Source: Rhodothermales bacterium
GTDB lineage: Bacteria > Bacteroidota > Rhodothermia > Rhodothermales > UBA10348
Direction: 5' to 3'
Assembly: GCA_028284865.1 (NCBI GenBank)
Contig: JANQQV010000020.1
Location: forward strand, 62,001 to 126,000
DNA: 64,000 bases
Below, piece by piece: positions 42,425 to 52,392 of the stretch; position 1 is the first letter of the stretch; each line of letters starts with the position of its first letter. Made by a program: the position numbers and the translations under genes. The notes under the pieces are model-generated. The model ran no database searches, had not been told where the DNA came from, and worked only from the letters and a program-made list of their open reading frames with translations.

Positions 42425-45256
42425 CTAGCCCAGCATTTCGCCGAGGATGCCAGGAACGGCCTGGAGGGCGTCGTCGAGATTCTCGGGTTTCTTGCCACCG
42501 GCTGTGGCCAGCTGGGGGCGGCCTCCGCCGCCACCGCCTACGAGGCGGGCGACTTGGCCAACGAGTTTGCCGGCCTGGATACCTTTGCCGATCAGATCGT
42601 CCGAGACGCTTGCGCACATCATGACTTTGCCTGCGTCCATGTCGGCAGAGCCCAATACACACACGTGCCCCTCTCCTACTTGATCACGCAAGTCGCTGAC
42701 GAGCGTCTGCAATGCATTGGCGTCGGCGCCATCGACCCGGCCTGCGATCAAGTTCACGCCACCCACGTCCTGAGCGCTGGCAATCAGCGAAGACATCTTG
42801 CCGCGCAGGGCTTCGACGCGCAGGGACTCTGCTTCTTTCTCCAGAGCCTTGGTTCGGGCCAGGAGATCAGCCACTTCTTCGTCCGTGGGGCGCTGGAGCG
42901 TCTTGAACTGTCCACGCACGCGACCGAGTTCGTCGGCCTCGTTACGGGTGTAAGCGAGAGCATCCATGCCGGCGACGGCCTCAACGCGGCGAATACCCGC
43001 AGCTACAGATCCTTCGCTTGTGAAACGGAACAGGCCAATCTCACCCGTGGCATCGACGTGGATACCACCGCAGAGCTCGATCGAATACTGGGGATCGAAG
43101 GTGATCATGCGCACGGTCTCACCGTACTTCTCGCCGAAAAGAGCTGTGGCGCCGCGGGACAGAGCGTCCTTAATCGGAACGTCACGCTCTTCCTGCTTGG
43201 CGATGTTGCGCTGGATGACCGCATTGACGCGGTCCTCGATGGCCTTCAGATCTTCGGGCCCGACTTTCTCGAAATGCGAGAAGTCGAAGCGCAGATGGTT
43301 CGGAGCAACGAGCGATCCTTTCTGGGCCACGTGATCACCCAGGCGCTCGCGCAAGGCAGCGTGCATCAAGTGCGTCACAGAGTGATGCTTGACAATGCGT
43401 TCGCGACGGGCTGCGTCTACTGAGGCGCGTACATCAGACGAAGCGTCTTCAGGAAGGCGATCGACGAGGTGGATGATGCGTCCTCCCTGCTTCTGCGTAT
43501 CCAGCACGCGGATCTCTTCGCCGCCAACGTTCAGAAGGCCAGTATCTCCTACCTGACCACCGCTTTCGGCATAGAAAGGCGTCTCGTCCAGAACAAGCTC
43601 ATGCAGTGACTCGCCATCCTTGCCCTCAACCGTACGCATGGCACGGATGCGGCCTGAACCTTCGCCCGACTCGTAGCCGGTAAACGCTGAGTCATTGCCA
43701 TCGGAGACATGTGTCCAGCCGCCATCGCCCGAGAGATCAACTTTGAATGAGGAGGCTGCACGGGCACGCTCTTTCTGTTCGCTCATCAGCTCCGCGTATC
43801 GCTTCATGTCCACGTCGAAGCCAGCTTCGCGTGCCATAAGCTGCGTGAGGTCGACCGGGAATCCATACGTGTCGTGCAGCAGGAAGGCGATTTCGCCAGC
43901 CAGATTGCCGTCAGCAGCCTTCGCCAGGAAATCGGCAACGGAGTCCTCTTTCGACTCACCGTGTGTCCAGGCTTTGCCCAGCAGGTCCATGGCGGCCCGA
44001 TCACCTTTCACGCTGTCAGCCGATGCGGCATCACCCGAAAGGTGCTTGGATACGGCTTCAAATGATTCAATACCCAGGCCCAGTGTCTCGAGGAAGCTCT
44101 CTTCTTCGGCCTTGACAACACGCTTGATGTAATCCTTACCCTTGACCAGCTCGGGGAACTGCTCGCCCATTTCGCTGACTACGATATCGACCAAATCGGT
44201 CATGGTCGGCTGGCGGAATCCCAGCGTCTGGTATCCGTAGCGCACGGCACGGCGAAGGATGCGGCGGATAACATACCCGCGACCGGCATTACCAGGCATC
44301 ACGCCATCAGCTACGGCAAAACAAATCGTCCGCAGGTGGTCTGCCATCACGCGCAGGGCAATCGCCTGCTTGAGGGCCTCGTCAGACGTGTCTCCGTCAA
44401 TTTCCGTGTACGGCTTTCCGCCAGTTACTTCTGACTTGGCCGAGATGGCGTCGAGAATGGGCAGGAAAACGTCGGTGTCATAGTTGGAGCGTTTGCCCTG
44501 CAGGACAGCGACGACGCGCTCGAAGCCCATTCCGGTATCGACGTGCTGAGCCGGTAGTGGCTTCAGGGATCCGTCCGACTGGGCGTTGTACTGGATGAAA
44601 ACCAGGTTCCAGATTTCGATGACCTGCGGATGGTCTTCGTTCACCAGCTCGATGCCGGGCTTGGCCGCGCGCTCTTCGTCCGAGCGCATGTCATAATGCA
44701 GCTCTGAGCACGGCCCACAAGGACCAGTGTCGCCCATCATCCAGAAGTTGTCCTTCGACCCGCAATACATGATGTGCTCGTGCGGGATCGTGGTTTCCGA
44801 TCGCCAAAAACCAGCTGCCTCTTCGTCGGCGTCCAGACCCAGCTTTTCATCGCCCTCGTGCACGGTAGCGTACATGCGAGCGGGATCCAGTCCCCACTTT
44901 TCCGTGAGCAACTCCCAGGCCCAGCTAATGGCTTCCTGCTTGAAGTAGTCGCCGAACGACCAGTTGCCGAGCATCTCGAAGAAGGTGTGGTGATACGTGT
45001 CGTATCCCACCTCGTCGAGGTCGTTGTGCTTCCCGGAGACGCGCAGGCACTTCTGCGTGTCGGCGGCGCGCACGTACGAACGCTCTCCTTCGCCAAGAAA
45101 GACGTCCTTGAACTGGTTCATGCCCGCGTTGGTGAACATCAGCGTGGGATCATTGCCGGGGACAAGGGAATCCGAGGGCACGACCGCGTGCTTCTTCTCC
45201 TCGAAGAAGGACAGGAATTCAGCGCGGATCTGATTGGCCGATTTGGTAGAGCTCAC
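42425..45256 (-). CDS. alaS: Alanine--tRNA ligase
   Basis: 943 residues, normal to slightly long for bacterial AlaRS. Aminoacylation domain: 'TLMFTNAGMNQFKDVFLG', 'CLRVSGKHNDLDEVGYDTYH', 'FFEMLGNWSFGDYF'. The editing domain has 'HHSVTHLMHAALRERLG' and 'CGGIHVDATGEIG' (zinc-binding His/Cys), and the C-terminal oligomerisation part ends with a poly-Gly run 'GGGGGGRPQLATAGG'. It charges tRNA-Ala in the cytoplasm and clears Ser/Gly mischarging. It lies upstream of tRNA-Ser on the same strand and is divergent from the DUF4097 gene. Confidence 0.98.
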   Translation of the reverse strand: MSSTKSANQIRAEFLSFFEEKKHAVVPSDSLVPGNDPTLMFTNAGMNQFKDVFLGEGERSYVRAADTQKCLRVSGKHNDLDEVGYDTYHHTFFEMLGNWSFGDYFKQEAISWAWELLTEKWGLDPARMYATVHEGDEKLGLDADEEAAGFWRSETTIPHEHIMYCGSKDNFWMMGDTGPCGPCSELHYDMRSDEERAAKPGIELVNEDHPQVIEIWNLVFIQYNAQSDGSLKPLPAQHVDTGMGFERVVAVLQGKRSNYDTDVFLPILDAISAKSEVTGGKPYTEIDGDTSDEALKQAIALRVMADHLRTICFAVADGVMPGNAGRGYVIRRILRRAVRYGYQTLGFRQPTMTDLVDIVVSEMGEQFPELVKGKDYIKRVVKAEEESFLETLGLGIESFEAVSKHLSGDAASADSVKGDRAAMDLLGKAWTHGESKEDSVADFLAKAADGNLAGEIAFLLHDTYGFPVDLTQLMAREAGFDVDMKRYAELMSEQKERARAASSFKVDLSGDGGWTHVSDGNDSAFTGYESGEGSGRIRAMRTVEGKDGESLHELVLDETPFYAESGGQVGDTGLLNVGGEEIRVLDTQKQGGRIIHLVDRLPEDASSDVRASVDAARRERIVKHHSVTHLMHAALRERLGDHVAQKGSLVAPNHLRFDFSHFEKVGPEDLKAIEDRVNAVIQRNIAKQEERDVPIKDALSRGATALFGEKYGETVRMITFDPQYSIELCGGIHVDATGEIGLFRFTSEGSVAAGIRRVEAVAGMDALAYTRNEADELGRVRGQFKTLQRPTDEEVADLLARTKALEKEAESLRVEALRGKMSSLIASAQDVGGVNLIAGRVDGADANALQTLVSDLRDQVGEGHVCVLGSADMDAGKVMMCASVSDDLIGKGIQAGKLVGQVARLVGGGGGGRPQLATAGGKKPENLDDALQAVPGILGEMLG

Positions 45257-45478
45257 GTTCGAAGACGGGTTGGAAGCAGAAAAACAGTTCGTGGTGTTTG
45301 CCCGCGCAGATCGCAGGAAAACCGATCAAAAAATATACGGTGTGCAAACCATTGGCCGGGACGAGGAATCCAAGAAGTATCCGGGCGATCAGCTCGCGAT
45401 GTAACCGTTCGTCGGCCTGCCCCGTAGAGCGGTCATAATCCACTCTCCTTCCTGCAACGCACCCATTCGGTCCTTTCC

Positions 45479-46603
45479 ATGCGTACGAAAGTCATTGCCG
45501 CTTTGCTCGCCGTTCTGACCGCCCTCGGCGGCCTCAACCTGTTCCAGAGCATCAAGAACAAATTGACCCACAACGACCAGGTTCACACCGAAGCGGTTGT
45601 CCTGGCTGAAGATGAAGGGATCACGGTCCGCGAAGAAGGCAATCGCATCGTCATCCGGACATCCGGTGTCGCTGTTTCGCATGCAGAAGCTGATGTCGAT
45701 GTAGACGTGGATACCGACTTCGACTTTGATTTTGAGTTCGCCTTTGATGCCGACGAGGCTTCAAACGACGAGGAAGTCATGATTTCCGAGCGATTCGATG
45801 TCAAAGAGGGCTCGACGCTGATGATCGACATCTCTCACGCTGACGTGGAGATCATCACGGGCAACAGCAACGAGGCCCATGTTGAGGTAACGCTCCACTC
45901 CAACCGCATGAACCGGGCTCGTGAGCGCTTTGAGGACATGAACTGGGAAGTCACGCAGGAAGATGGCGACATCATCGTTACTGCTGATGATCCGAGTGGA
46001 TGGAATAACTGGAATTTCTCTGTGGACGTCCGCGTGCACATCCCGACGCAGTTCAACATCGACATGGAAACGAGTCACGGTGATGTGGATCTCGGCAACC
46101 TTGAAGGCGAGATTGCTGTCAAGACCAGCCACGGCGACGTGGAGATGGGTGACGTGACGAGCAGTCGCATCTGGGTCAAGTCATCCCATGGCGATATCGA
46201 AGGCCGTACCCTGAATGCTGGCATCATCGATCTGCAGACTTCCCATTCGGACATTGAGTTCGACGCCATCGAGTCGAAGGAATTCTCAGCGACCACTTCA
46301 CACGCAGACGTCGAGATTGGCGAACTCTGGGGCGAAACGCGCATCCGCACATCGCACGGCGATGTTCAGGTGATGCTTGCCGATGCTGAAGGCGCTGACA
46401 TCGAGACGGTGCACGGCGACGTAGAGATCCGCATGGTCGAGGGCGCATCGATGGACGTTGACCTTCGCGGTGGTGAAGTCACTGTCGGACGCAATGTCGA
46501 CCTGGTCGGTCGTGTGTCCGAAGACGAAGTCGATGGCGAAATCAACGGCGGTGGCGCCATGCTGCGGGTTCGCACCTCGCACGGCGAAATTGTAGTTCGC
46601 TAG
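45479..46603 (+). CDS. DUF4097-like beta-helix repeat protein with an acidic tract
   Basis: 374 residues with a hydrophobic N terminus ('IAALLAVLTALGGLNLF') acting as signal or anchor. Residues 67-95 form a striking alternating acidic tract ('DVDVDVDTDFDFDFEFAFD'). The rest is a right-handed strand-repeat domain of the DUF4097 (YvlB) type. The motif [T/S/V]-x-H-[G/A/S]-D/E-[V/I] starts at 119, 199, 217, 236, 255, 274, 292, 311 and 367, with an 18-19 residue period across 199-311. Such repeats are structural or binding modules on the cell surface. It is divergent from alaS and ends in a strong terminator. Confidence 0.85.
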   Translation: MRTKVIAALLAVLTALGGLNLFQSIKNKLTHNDQVHTEAVVLAEDEGITVREEGNRIVIRTSGVAVSHAEADVDVDVDTDFDFDFEFAFDADEASNDEEVMISERFDVKEGSTLMIDISHADVEIITGNSNEAHVEVTLHSNRMNRARERFEDMNWEVTQEDGDIIVTADDPSGWNNWNFSVDVRVHIPTQFNIDMETSHGDVDLGNLEGEIAVKTSHGDVEMGDVTSSRIWVKSSHGDIEGRTLNAGIIDLQTSHSDIEFDAIESKEFSATTSHADVEIGELWGETRIRTSHGDVQVMLADAEGADIETVHGDVEIRMVEGASMDVDLRGGEVTVGRNVDLVGRVSEDEVDGEINGGGAMLRVRTSHGEIVVR

Positions 46604-46645
46604 ATAATAAAGCTAGGCTTTCCAAGCTCAGCCACTTGAAACGAG

Positions 46646-46680
46646 AAAGGCGGGGCGTCCGATTGGACGCCCCGCCTTTT
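46646..46680. terminator. Strong bidirectional intrinsic terminator
   Basis: AAAGGCGGGGCGTCC and its perfect reverse complement flank a four-base loop (15-bp stem). It ends in TTTTCTTTTT on the plus strand (for the DUF4097 gene) and in a weaker T-rich run on the minus strand (for M14). It lies between convergent genes. Confidence 0.85.
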
Positions 46681-46723
46681 CTTTTTGACCATCCCTGTGG
46701 AGTTGGGCGCTTTTCGTGTTACC

Positions 46724-49303
46724 CTAGAACGTGCCGCCGAATACGACCGCGTTCATGAACAGGCGCTGGGTGCCATGCCAGTAGGCGCGGAAGTTCAACC
46801 GCTCCTGGAACAGGATCACGTTCCCACCGCCATAACCGGATGCCAGAACGGCCGCTTGTCCCGGGAATTGGGCCTTCTTGGTTTTCGACAGATACCCGGA
46901 CAGCAGCGGCTCATCCGAATACCGGCCGACCACTTCCGTAATCGAGCCATTGTGTGTCCACATCGTCGACCCCTGACGGAAAACCGGCAGTGTTTCGGGA
47001 AGTCCGTACGCCAATGGGTGCGTGGTGTCGAGATTGACCTCGAAGATCGAGCCGCCAATTCCCTGCGCGCCGCGCGCGTCGCCGAACTGGTTGAACGAAA
47101 GGCTGGCATAGATCGAGTCCATGTTGATCGACTGCGTCTCCATGTCAAACAGCTCATTCGTCATGGCCCAACGGTTTGCCGCCGGCATCACGACCAGCGT
47201 GCCACCCTGGCGCGTCCACGACTTTACGGACTCGGTTGCAGACTGTGAGAGGCCGCCTGCGGTGAGCACCAATACGCTATAGCGCGAAAGATCTAGCCCA
47301 GCAAGCCTCGATGGTTCGAGCAGCGACACTGGCATCTGGAAGCGCTCGGACATGGCGTGCCACGCTTCACCCGTTGCATTCGTCGATGCACCGGAGCCCG
47401 CAGTCAACGCGATGCTGAGCGGCTCCAGAGAATCCGTGCTGGCGCCCCCGAGATCAGGCCCATCAGGAGTCGCACCCGTGTCAGCCAGGTACACCTCAAC
47501 ATGATCTTCGGCAATCGCGGTCTGGATGATATCGTGGATATGACTGTGATCGGAGGCCTCGCCCGGCATCAGTCGGCGCTCCAACTGTACGATGATGGTG
47601 CCACGATCAAACCAGACCTTCTTTCCGTCGATGAGGGCGCTGAAAGGGTTATTGGCCATCCTTAACGGCACACCGGCAGCCTGCAGGCGATACACGGTGC
47701 GCGGCGCAAACAAGCGATTCCACTTGATCAGGTACGCAACGCCGTTCTCGTCGCCCGTAAGCGATCCGCCATCCAGCGCCACTGGAGAATCGATTACCTC
47801 TCCTGCGATGTCTTCGATGTTGGCGCGCGTCTCCAGCCAATCGATATCGAAGGCCAGTGGAAGCGTCCAGGTGGACACATCGTAGAACAGGGAATCCTCG
47901 TAGGCCAACGTGCGCTCGGTGAACGCACGAATGGCACGATACTGCGGCTGTTCGGCAGGCACGACATAGCCACTGCCAGCACGCACGGTCATGCCATCAA
48001 TCGTGACATCCTCTGTCAGCTCATGAAACTGCACGCGATGGCGCTGCATGAGCTGCACGAATCGCTGTGCGCGCGTTCGCCCGCGCTCCAGTGACACCAC
48101 CCAGCCCGAATTGTCTGCTCGACGAGCCTCCGCCAGGCCATCACGGTAGAAATCCCGCTGGTAGCGGAGCAGCTTGTCACGCATGCTCACACCAGCCTTC
48201 ATCGTCGTCAGCGAGGTCACGAACTGATTACGGACGGTATAGGCGTAGTGCAGCAATCCGTCGTTGGTTGAGGCAATCAGAGCTCGCGAAGATCCCTGTT
48301 CAAACAGGATCCCGATGCTTCCCTGGACATCCGGGAAGGCCGAACCTTTACCGAGGAAAAAGTCATCAAAGCTCTCTTCCGCGTAGTAGGCCGCGCCAAT
48401 TTCGTCCAGACCGGCTGCATGGTAGGTCGCGATTTCAGCCGTCAGTTCGGTGTTCAGCTTGGGCGTTCTCGGGTTATTGCGAGACGGAATGCCAGGCTGG
48501 AAAAAGAACGTTGAGTTGCCGCCCATCTCGTGGTGATCTGTCAGGATGTGCGGGCGCCATTCGTGGAAGACACCAATACGACCAACGCTCTCCGGATGCT
48601 GGGCGACCATCCAGTCCCGGTTCAGGTCGAACAGATAATGATTCGTACGACCGCCCGGCCATGCTTCATTGTGCTCACGATCCTGCCGGTCCGCCGTCGC
48701 AACCGCGCCGCGATTCCGGTTCACCCAGTCTGCAAATCGATCACGACCATCCGGATTGAACAATGGGTCGATGATGATGATGGCATTCTCGAGCACGTTC
48801 TCAACCTCCGCACCCTGGCCAGCAGCGAGGTGATACAGGTACAGGACGGCCGCTTCGGTTCCTGAGGACTCATTGCCGTGAATGCTGTATCCCTGATGCA
48901 GAACGACCGGCATGTCAGCCAGCATCTCGTCCGTCACGCTTTCCGGGTCGTCGGCAACCCGCTGCTGTGCTGCAAGAATCTCATCCAACCGTGCATGATT
49001 GGTTGGAGACGTCACGATGGCGTGGATCAGATTGCGCCCTTCATAGGACTTGCCCTGTGATCGGTATACCACGCGATCACTCGCATCGGCCACCGCCCGA
49101 AAATACCAATCCACTTCGTGCGGCGTGGTGTGCTTCGTGCCAATCACGTGCCCGATGACATCCTCAGGCGTGGGAATGGAAGCATCGTAGGCGTCGACGC
49201 CCGTTGGGACATCCATGGCGAAAGGCATCTGCTGGGCCATCGCCGCAGATGGTATCAGCAGAAAGGCAGTTACAAGAGTCAGCGTCCAGTTCAGGGTGCG
49301 CAT
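46724..49303 (-). CDS. M14 family zinc carboxypeptidase, secreted, with C-terminal GATase-like domain
   Basis: 859 residues with a signal peptide ('LVTAFLLIPSAAMAQ'). M14 zinc ligands: 'GYSIHGNESSGTEA' (His142 and Glu145) and a downstream His in 'LTDHHEMGGNSTFFF'. 'IIIDPLFNPDGRDRFADW' and 'LFDLNRDWM' give the Asn/Arg substrate-binding residues. After about residue 600 is a class-I-glutamine-amidotransferase-like domain ('SRYSVLVLTAGGLSQSATE') with no visible nucleophile. It removes C-terminal residues from peptides in the periplasm or outside. It is preceded by the glycosylasparaginase gene, same strand, 57 bases away. Confidence 0.92.
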   Translation of the reverse strand: MRTLNWTLTLVTAFLLIPSAAMAQQMPFAMDVPTGVDAYDASIPTPEDVIGHVIGTKHTTPHEVDWYFRAVADASDRVVYRSQGKSYEGRNLIHAIVTSPTNHARLDEILAAQQRVADDPESVTDEMLADMPVVLHQGYSIHGNESSGTEAAVLYLYHLAAGQGAEVENVLENAIIIIDPLFNPDGRDRFADWVNRNRGAVATADRQDREHNEAWPGGRTNHYLFDLNRDWMVAQHPESVGRIGVFHEWRPHILTDHHEMGGNSTFFFQPGIPSRNNPRTPKLNTELTAEIATYHAAGLDEIGAAYYAEESFDDFFLGKGSAFPDVQGSIGILFEQGSSRALIASTNDGLLHYAYTVRNQFVTSLTTMKAGVSMRDKLLRYQRDFYRDGLAEARRADNSGWVVSLERGRTRAQRFVQLMQRHRVQFHELTEDVTIDGMTVRAGSGYVVPAEQPQYRAIRAFTERTLAYEDSLFYDVSTWTLPLAFDIDWLETRANIEDIAGEVIDSPVALDGGSLTGDENGVAYLIKWNRLFAPRTVYRLQAAGVPLRMANNPFSALIDGKKVWFDRGTIIVQLERRLMPGEASDHSHIHDIIQTAIAEDHVEVYLADTGATPDGPDLGGASTDSLEPLSIALTAGSGASTNATGEAWHAMSERFQMPVSLLEPSRLAGLDLSRYSVLVLTAGGLSQSATESVKSWTRQGGTLVVMPAANRWAMTNELFDMETQSINMDSIYASLSFNQFGDARGAQGIGGSIFEVNLDTTHPLAYGLPETLPVFRQGSTMWTHNGSITEVVGRYSDEPLLSGYLSKTKKAQFPGQAAVLASGYGGGNVILFQERLNFRAYWHGTQRLFMNAVVFGGTF

Positions 49304-49360
49304 GAGGTTGAAAATCGGGATTGAAGGAATGAAATGGGGATTACGAACTGCGACATCACG

Positions 49361-50446
49361 CTAGTCGCGCTTGTAGAGGTAGGCCATGTCCACCAGGAAC
49401 GAGCCGTCAGCATTGGCAGCTGCAAATTGGCTGTTGCCACCTCGGATCTCGGCGCCACCGACCTCGCCAGCAGCGTTCAGTGCGTAGAACTTGACGTTGA
49501 AGTCAGGCTCTCCTTTGTCATTGAGCAAATAGGCCTTCCGGGTATGATCAGCGATGCGCTCGCAAGCAAACAGGCAGGCCTGCTCAGGCGAATCGCCGGC
49601 GCGCATGCGCTCGACAATCAGGAAGGACGCGCAATTTTCCAGGTTGGCTTCTCCACGACCCGTCGATCCGGCTGCCCCGACTTCATTGTCGCAATACAGA
49701 CCAGCACCGATGATCGGCGAGTCGCCGACGCGACCAGGGATTTTGAACGCCAGACCGGAGGTCGTCGTCACTGACGAAATGTTGCCAGAAAGATCAATGG
49801 CTGAGCAGTGGATGGTCCCCCAAGTACGCTGCTGTTCGATGTAGTCGGCACCGATGGAATCGTCATCCGCTTCGTGTGGAGGCAGATAATCGTCCCGATT
49901 AGAGAGATTCTCCCGCCAGCGGACCCAGCGCTCGCGTGCGCGCTCGGTCAGCAGGTTCTCCAGCGGAAAACCGTGCATGATCGCAAACTCCTGCGCGCCT
50001 TTCCCGACCAGATTGACGTGATCGGTGCGTTCCAGGACCAGCTTGGCCACTTTTGAGGGATATTTGATCTGCTCAATGCAGGCCACGGAGCCGGCTCGAG
50101 CTGTCGGGCCGTGCATGACTGCTGCATCCAACTGCACGACTCCGTCGGCATTGGGGAGTCCACCATATCCGACACTGGTGTCGTTGGGGTCCTCTTCCAC
50201 CAGATTGACACCGGCAACAACGGCATCCAAAGCGTCCGCACCACTCTGGAGAACCTCCATCGCGCGCTCTACCGCATTCATTCCGTTGCGACTGCTGATA
50301 ACGACCGGGCCGTTGGCTCGCTTGATCGAAGCCGGCGTTCTCGCTCCGACAACCCGGGGTGCGCTTCCCAATGTGGCGGCGCCAACGGAAGCTGCAGCAG
50401 TGGTTTTGAGGAATTGGCGACGGGAGTTGGTGGGGTGCTTGGCCAT
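49361..50446 (-). CDS. Tat-exported glycosylasparaginase (N4-(beta-N-acetylglucosaminyl)-L-asparaginase)
   Basis: 361 residues from ATG 50446, whose N terminus 'NSRRQFLKTTAAASVGAA' is a twin-arginine signal; an upstream ATG at 50488 adds 14 residues. It is an Ntn-hydrolase. The autocleavage site lies at 'RTWGTIHCSAIDLSG', where the Thr of 'GTIHC' becomes the N-terminal nucleophile. 'GRVGDSPIIGAGLYCDNEVG' is the family's substrate-binding signature. It cleaves the GlcNAc-Asn bond of glycoprotein fragments, fitting a diet of extracellular protein, and sits before the M14 peptidase gene. Confidence 0.92.
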   Translation of the reverse strand: MAKHPTNSRRQFLKTTAAASVGAATLGSAPRVVGARTPASIKRANGPVVISSRNGMNAVERAMEVLQSGADALDAVVAGVNLVEEDPNDTSVGYGGLPNADGVVQLDAAVMHGPTARAGSVACIEQIKYPSKVAKLVLERTDHVNLVGKGAQEFAIMHGFPLENLLTERARERWVRWRENLSNRDDYLPPHEADDDSIGADYIEQQRTWGTIHCSAIDLSGNISSVTTTSGLAFKIPGRVGDSPIIGAGLYCDNEVGAAGSTGRGEANLENCASFLIVERMRAGDSPEQACLFACERIADHTRKAYLLNDKGEPDFNVKFYALNAAGEVGGAEIRGGNSQFAAANADGSFLVDMAYLYKRD

Positions 50447-50517
50447 ACTTCTGAGCCCTTCAACGATTAAATTGGATGGTCCGCCCAACGTACTGAATAG
50501 CAGCGCTTTCGAGCAAC

Positions 50518-51174
50518 ATGCCGCGTGACACCGGGGACTCCCGTATCGGACGCCTTCACGTCCTTACCGACTTCTCTTTTCAACAGCGCTTCTCACATGC
50601 CGAATTAGCCGAATTGGCTATCCGCGGGGGTGCAGACACGATCCAGTTTCGTCAAAAGCACGGCACTTTCCGGGATATCCTGTTCAATGCTCGCGAAGTA
50701 GCCGAGGTATGCCGCTCCCACCGAGTGGCCCTGCTGATCGATGACCACGTGGACATTGCCCTTGCCGTTGAGGCCGATGGGGTTCACCTCGGTCAGACCG
50801 ACATGCCATTGAAAGATGCTCGACGCGTGCTGGGACCGGAAGCCATCATCGGTATCACGACTCCCAGCGTCTCCCTTGCTCGGGCTGCTGTTGACGGTGG
50901 GGCCGATTACGTTGGCTTTGGACCCGTCTATCCCACCAAGTCCAAGGCGAACCCGCTGTCCGTCAAGGGCCTGGAAGGGGTGCTGGAAATGGCCAACGCT
51001 GTCGACATTCCAGTCGTCGGTATTGCCGGGATTACAGCTCGCCGCGCGGCCGATGTGTTGCGAGCCGGTGCCCACGGAGTCGCGGTCATGACAGCCGTAT
51101 CGTGCGCAGATGACCCGGAAGCTGCAACGGCCCAGTTTGCATCAGCCATTGAAGCCCTGCGGCTGCAGACCTAG
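50518..51174 (+). CDS. thiE: Thiamine-phosphate synthase
   Basis: 218 residues, standard ThiE size. 'LHVLTDFSFQQRF' at the N terminus, 'GGADTIQFRQKH' (pyrimidine/diphosphate binding), 'EADGVHLGQTDMPL', 'VGFGPVYPTKSK' and 'GVAVMTAV' are conserved TIM-barrel signatures. It joins HMP-PP and the thiazole phosphate to make thiamine monophosphate. No other thi gene and no room for a TPP riboswitch is seen; the leader shared with the divergent gene is only ~70 bases. Confidence 0.96.
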   Translation: MPRDTGDSRIGRLHVLTDFSFQQRFSHAELAELAIRGGADTIQFRQKHGTFRDILFNAREVAEVCRSHRVALLIDDHVDIALAVEADGVHLGQTDMPLKDARRVLGPEAIIGITTPSVSLARAAVDGGADYVGFGPVYPTKSKANPLSVKGLEGVLEMANAVDIPVVGIAGITARRAADVLRAGAHGVAVMTAVSCADDPEAATAQFASAIEALRLQT

Positions 51175-51270
51175 ATTGACGCTGACGGCTTGGTCGTGCT
51201 TTCTGATTGGCGAACCAGGCCGGCACCATCACCCGAACCGTCCTGCCCCCTTTCACAAACCTGAGCTCTC

Positions 51271-52392
51271 ATGTCGTCACCCACAGCACTGCGTCAGGAC
51301 GCGCTTCGCAAAGCCATGCAGGACAACGGTCTTGATGCCGTCCTCCTGAATCCCGGACCTTCGCTTCCGTATCTGACGGATCTCCATTTTCACATCAGCG
51401 AGCGCCCAGTTGTATTTGCGCTGCCTGCTTCGGGCACGCCCAACATCACCGTTCCAGAACTGGAGTCCCAGAAATTGGCGCACGCTTCCTTTGAATTGAA
51501 TCGCGTGACGTACACCGAGGACGTTTCCCTCTGGGGTGATGCCTTCCGCGATGCGCTCTCCTCACTGGGATTGTCTTCAGGAGCCCGCGTGGGCATCGAA
51601 CCACGCAGTCTGCGCGTGCTGGAACTGCGATACATTGAGCAGGCGTTGCCGGATGTCGAGTTGGTCTCCTGCGAAGAAGCCATCGCCTCCTTGCGTTCCC
51701 GAAAGGATCAGTCCGAAATCAACCAGATGCGTGAAGCCGTGCGCATGGCACAGGACGCACTGGACGCCACGCTGCCTTATGTCAAAGTTGGCGTTTCCGA
51801 GAGAGAAATCTCCGGGCGACTGATTGCCAACCTGCTGGCTGAAGGCTCAGGCGGCGAACTGCCCTTCCAGCCTATCATCGCATTCGGGGCCAATTCGGCC
51901 AATCCACACGCTGTACCGACCGATTATCGGGCCAAAGAAGGCGATCTGATCCTTTTTGACTGGGGAGCCAACAACAACGGCTACTTCTCAGACATCACGC
52001 GGACATTCGCCCTCGGCGAACCAACAGATCGCTGTCGAACGATTTATCACGCCGTTGAAGCCGCAAACCGGGCCGGCCGGGAAGCATCCGCACCGGGCGT
52101 CATGGCTGGTGCTGTAGACGATGCGGCGCGCACCACGATCGAACAGACGGGATTCGGAGAGTTTTTCACCCACCGTACCGGGCATGGCTTGGGACTCGAG
52201 GTTCACGAGGAGCCCTATATCCGGGATGGAAACGAGAAGATCCTCGAAGTGGGCATGACGTTCACGGTCGAGCCTGGCATTTACCTGCCTGGCGAAGGCG
52301 GCGTCCGCATAGAGGATGACATGGTGATCACCGCTGGTGGCGCAGAGAGCCTGACCGACTATGATCGTTCACTGCGCATCTTGCCCGTATGA
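51271..52392 (+). CDS. M24 family Xaa-Pro dipeptidase/aminopeptidase
   Basis: 373 residues. An N-terminal creatinase-like domain ('PYLTDLHFHISERPV') is followed by a pita-bread domain with all five metal ligands: Asp in 'LFDWGANNNGYFSD', the second Asp of 'SDITRTF', His in 'HRTGHGLGLEVHEEP', Glu in 'FTVEPGIYL' and the last Glu in 'VRIEDDMVI'. No signal peptide, so cytosolic peptide turnover, cleaving Xaa-Pro bonds. Its stop overlaps the start of the histidine kinase (ATGA), so translation is coupled. Confidence 0.95.
   Translation: MSSPTALRQDALRKAMQDNGLDAVLLNPGPSLPYLTDLHFHISERPVVFALPASGTPNITVPELESQKLAHASFELNRVTYTEDVSLWGDAFRDALSSLGLSSGARVGIEPRSLRVLELRYIEQALPDVELVSCEEAIASLRSRKDQSEINQMREAVRMAQDALDATLPYVKVGVSEREISGRLIANLLAEGSGGELPFQPIIAFGANSANPHAVPTDYRAKEGDLILFDWGANNNGYFSDITRTFALGEPTDRCRTIYHAVEAANRAGREASAPGVMAGAVDDAARTTIEQTGFGEFFTHRTGHGLGLEVHEEPYIRDGNEKILEVGMTFTVEPGIYLPGEGGVRIEDDMVITAGGAESLTDYDRSLRILPV

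Noticed and set aside
42205-42624. 139-residue plus-strand open frame over the tRNA and alaS end
   Set aside because: It reads through the tRNA-Ser gene and the antisense of alaS; composition is Arg/Gly-rich noise.
50447-50517. Possible TPP riboswitch before thiE
   Set aside because: Only ~70 bases separate the divergent starts, too short for the element, and no conserved thi-box pattern was seen.
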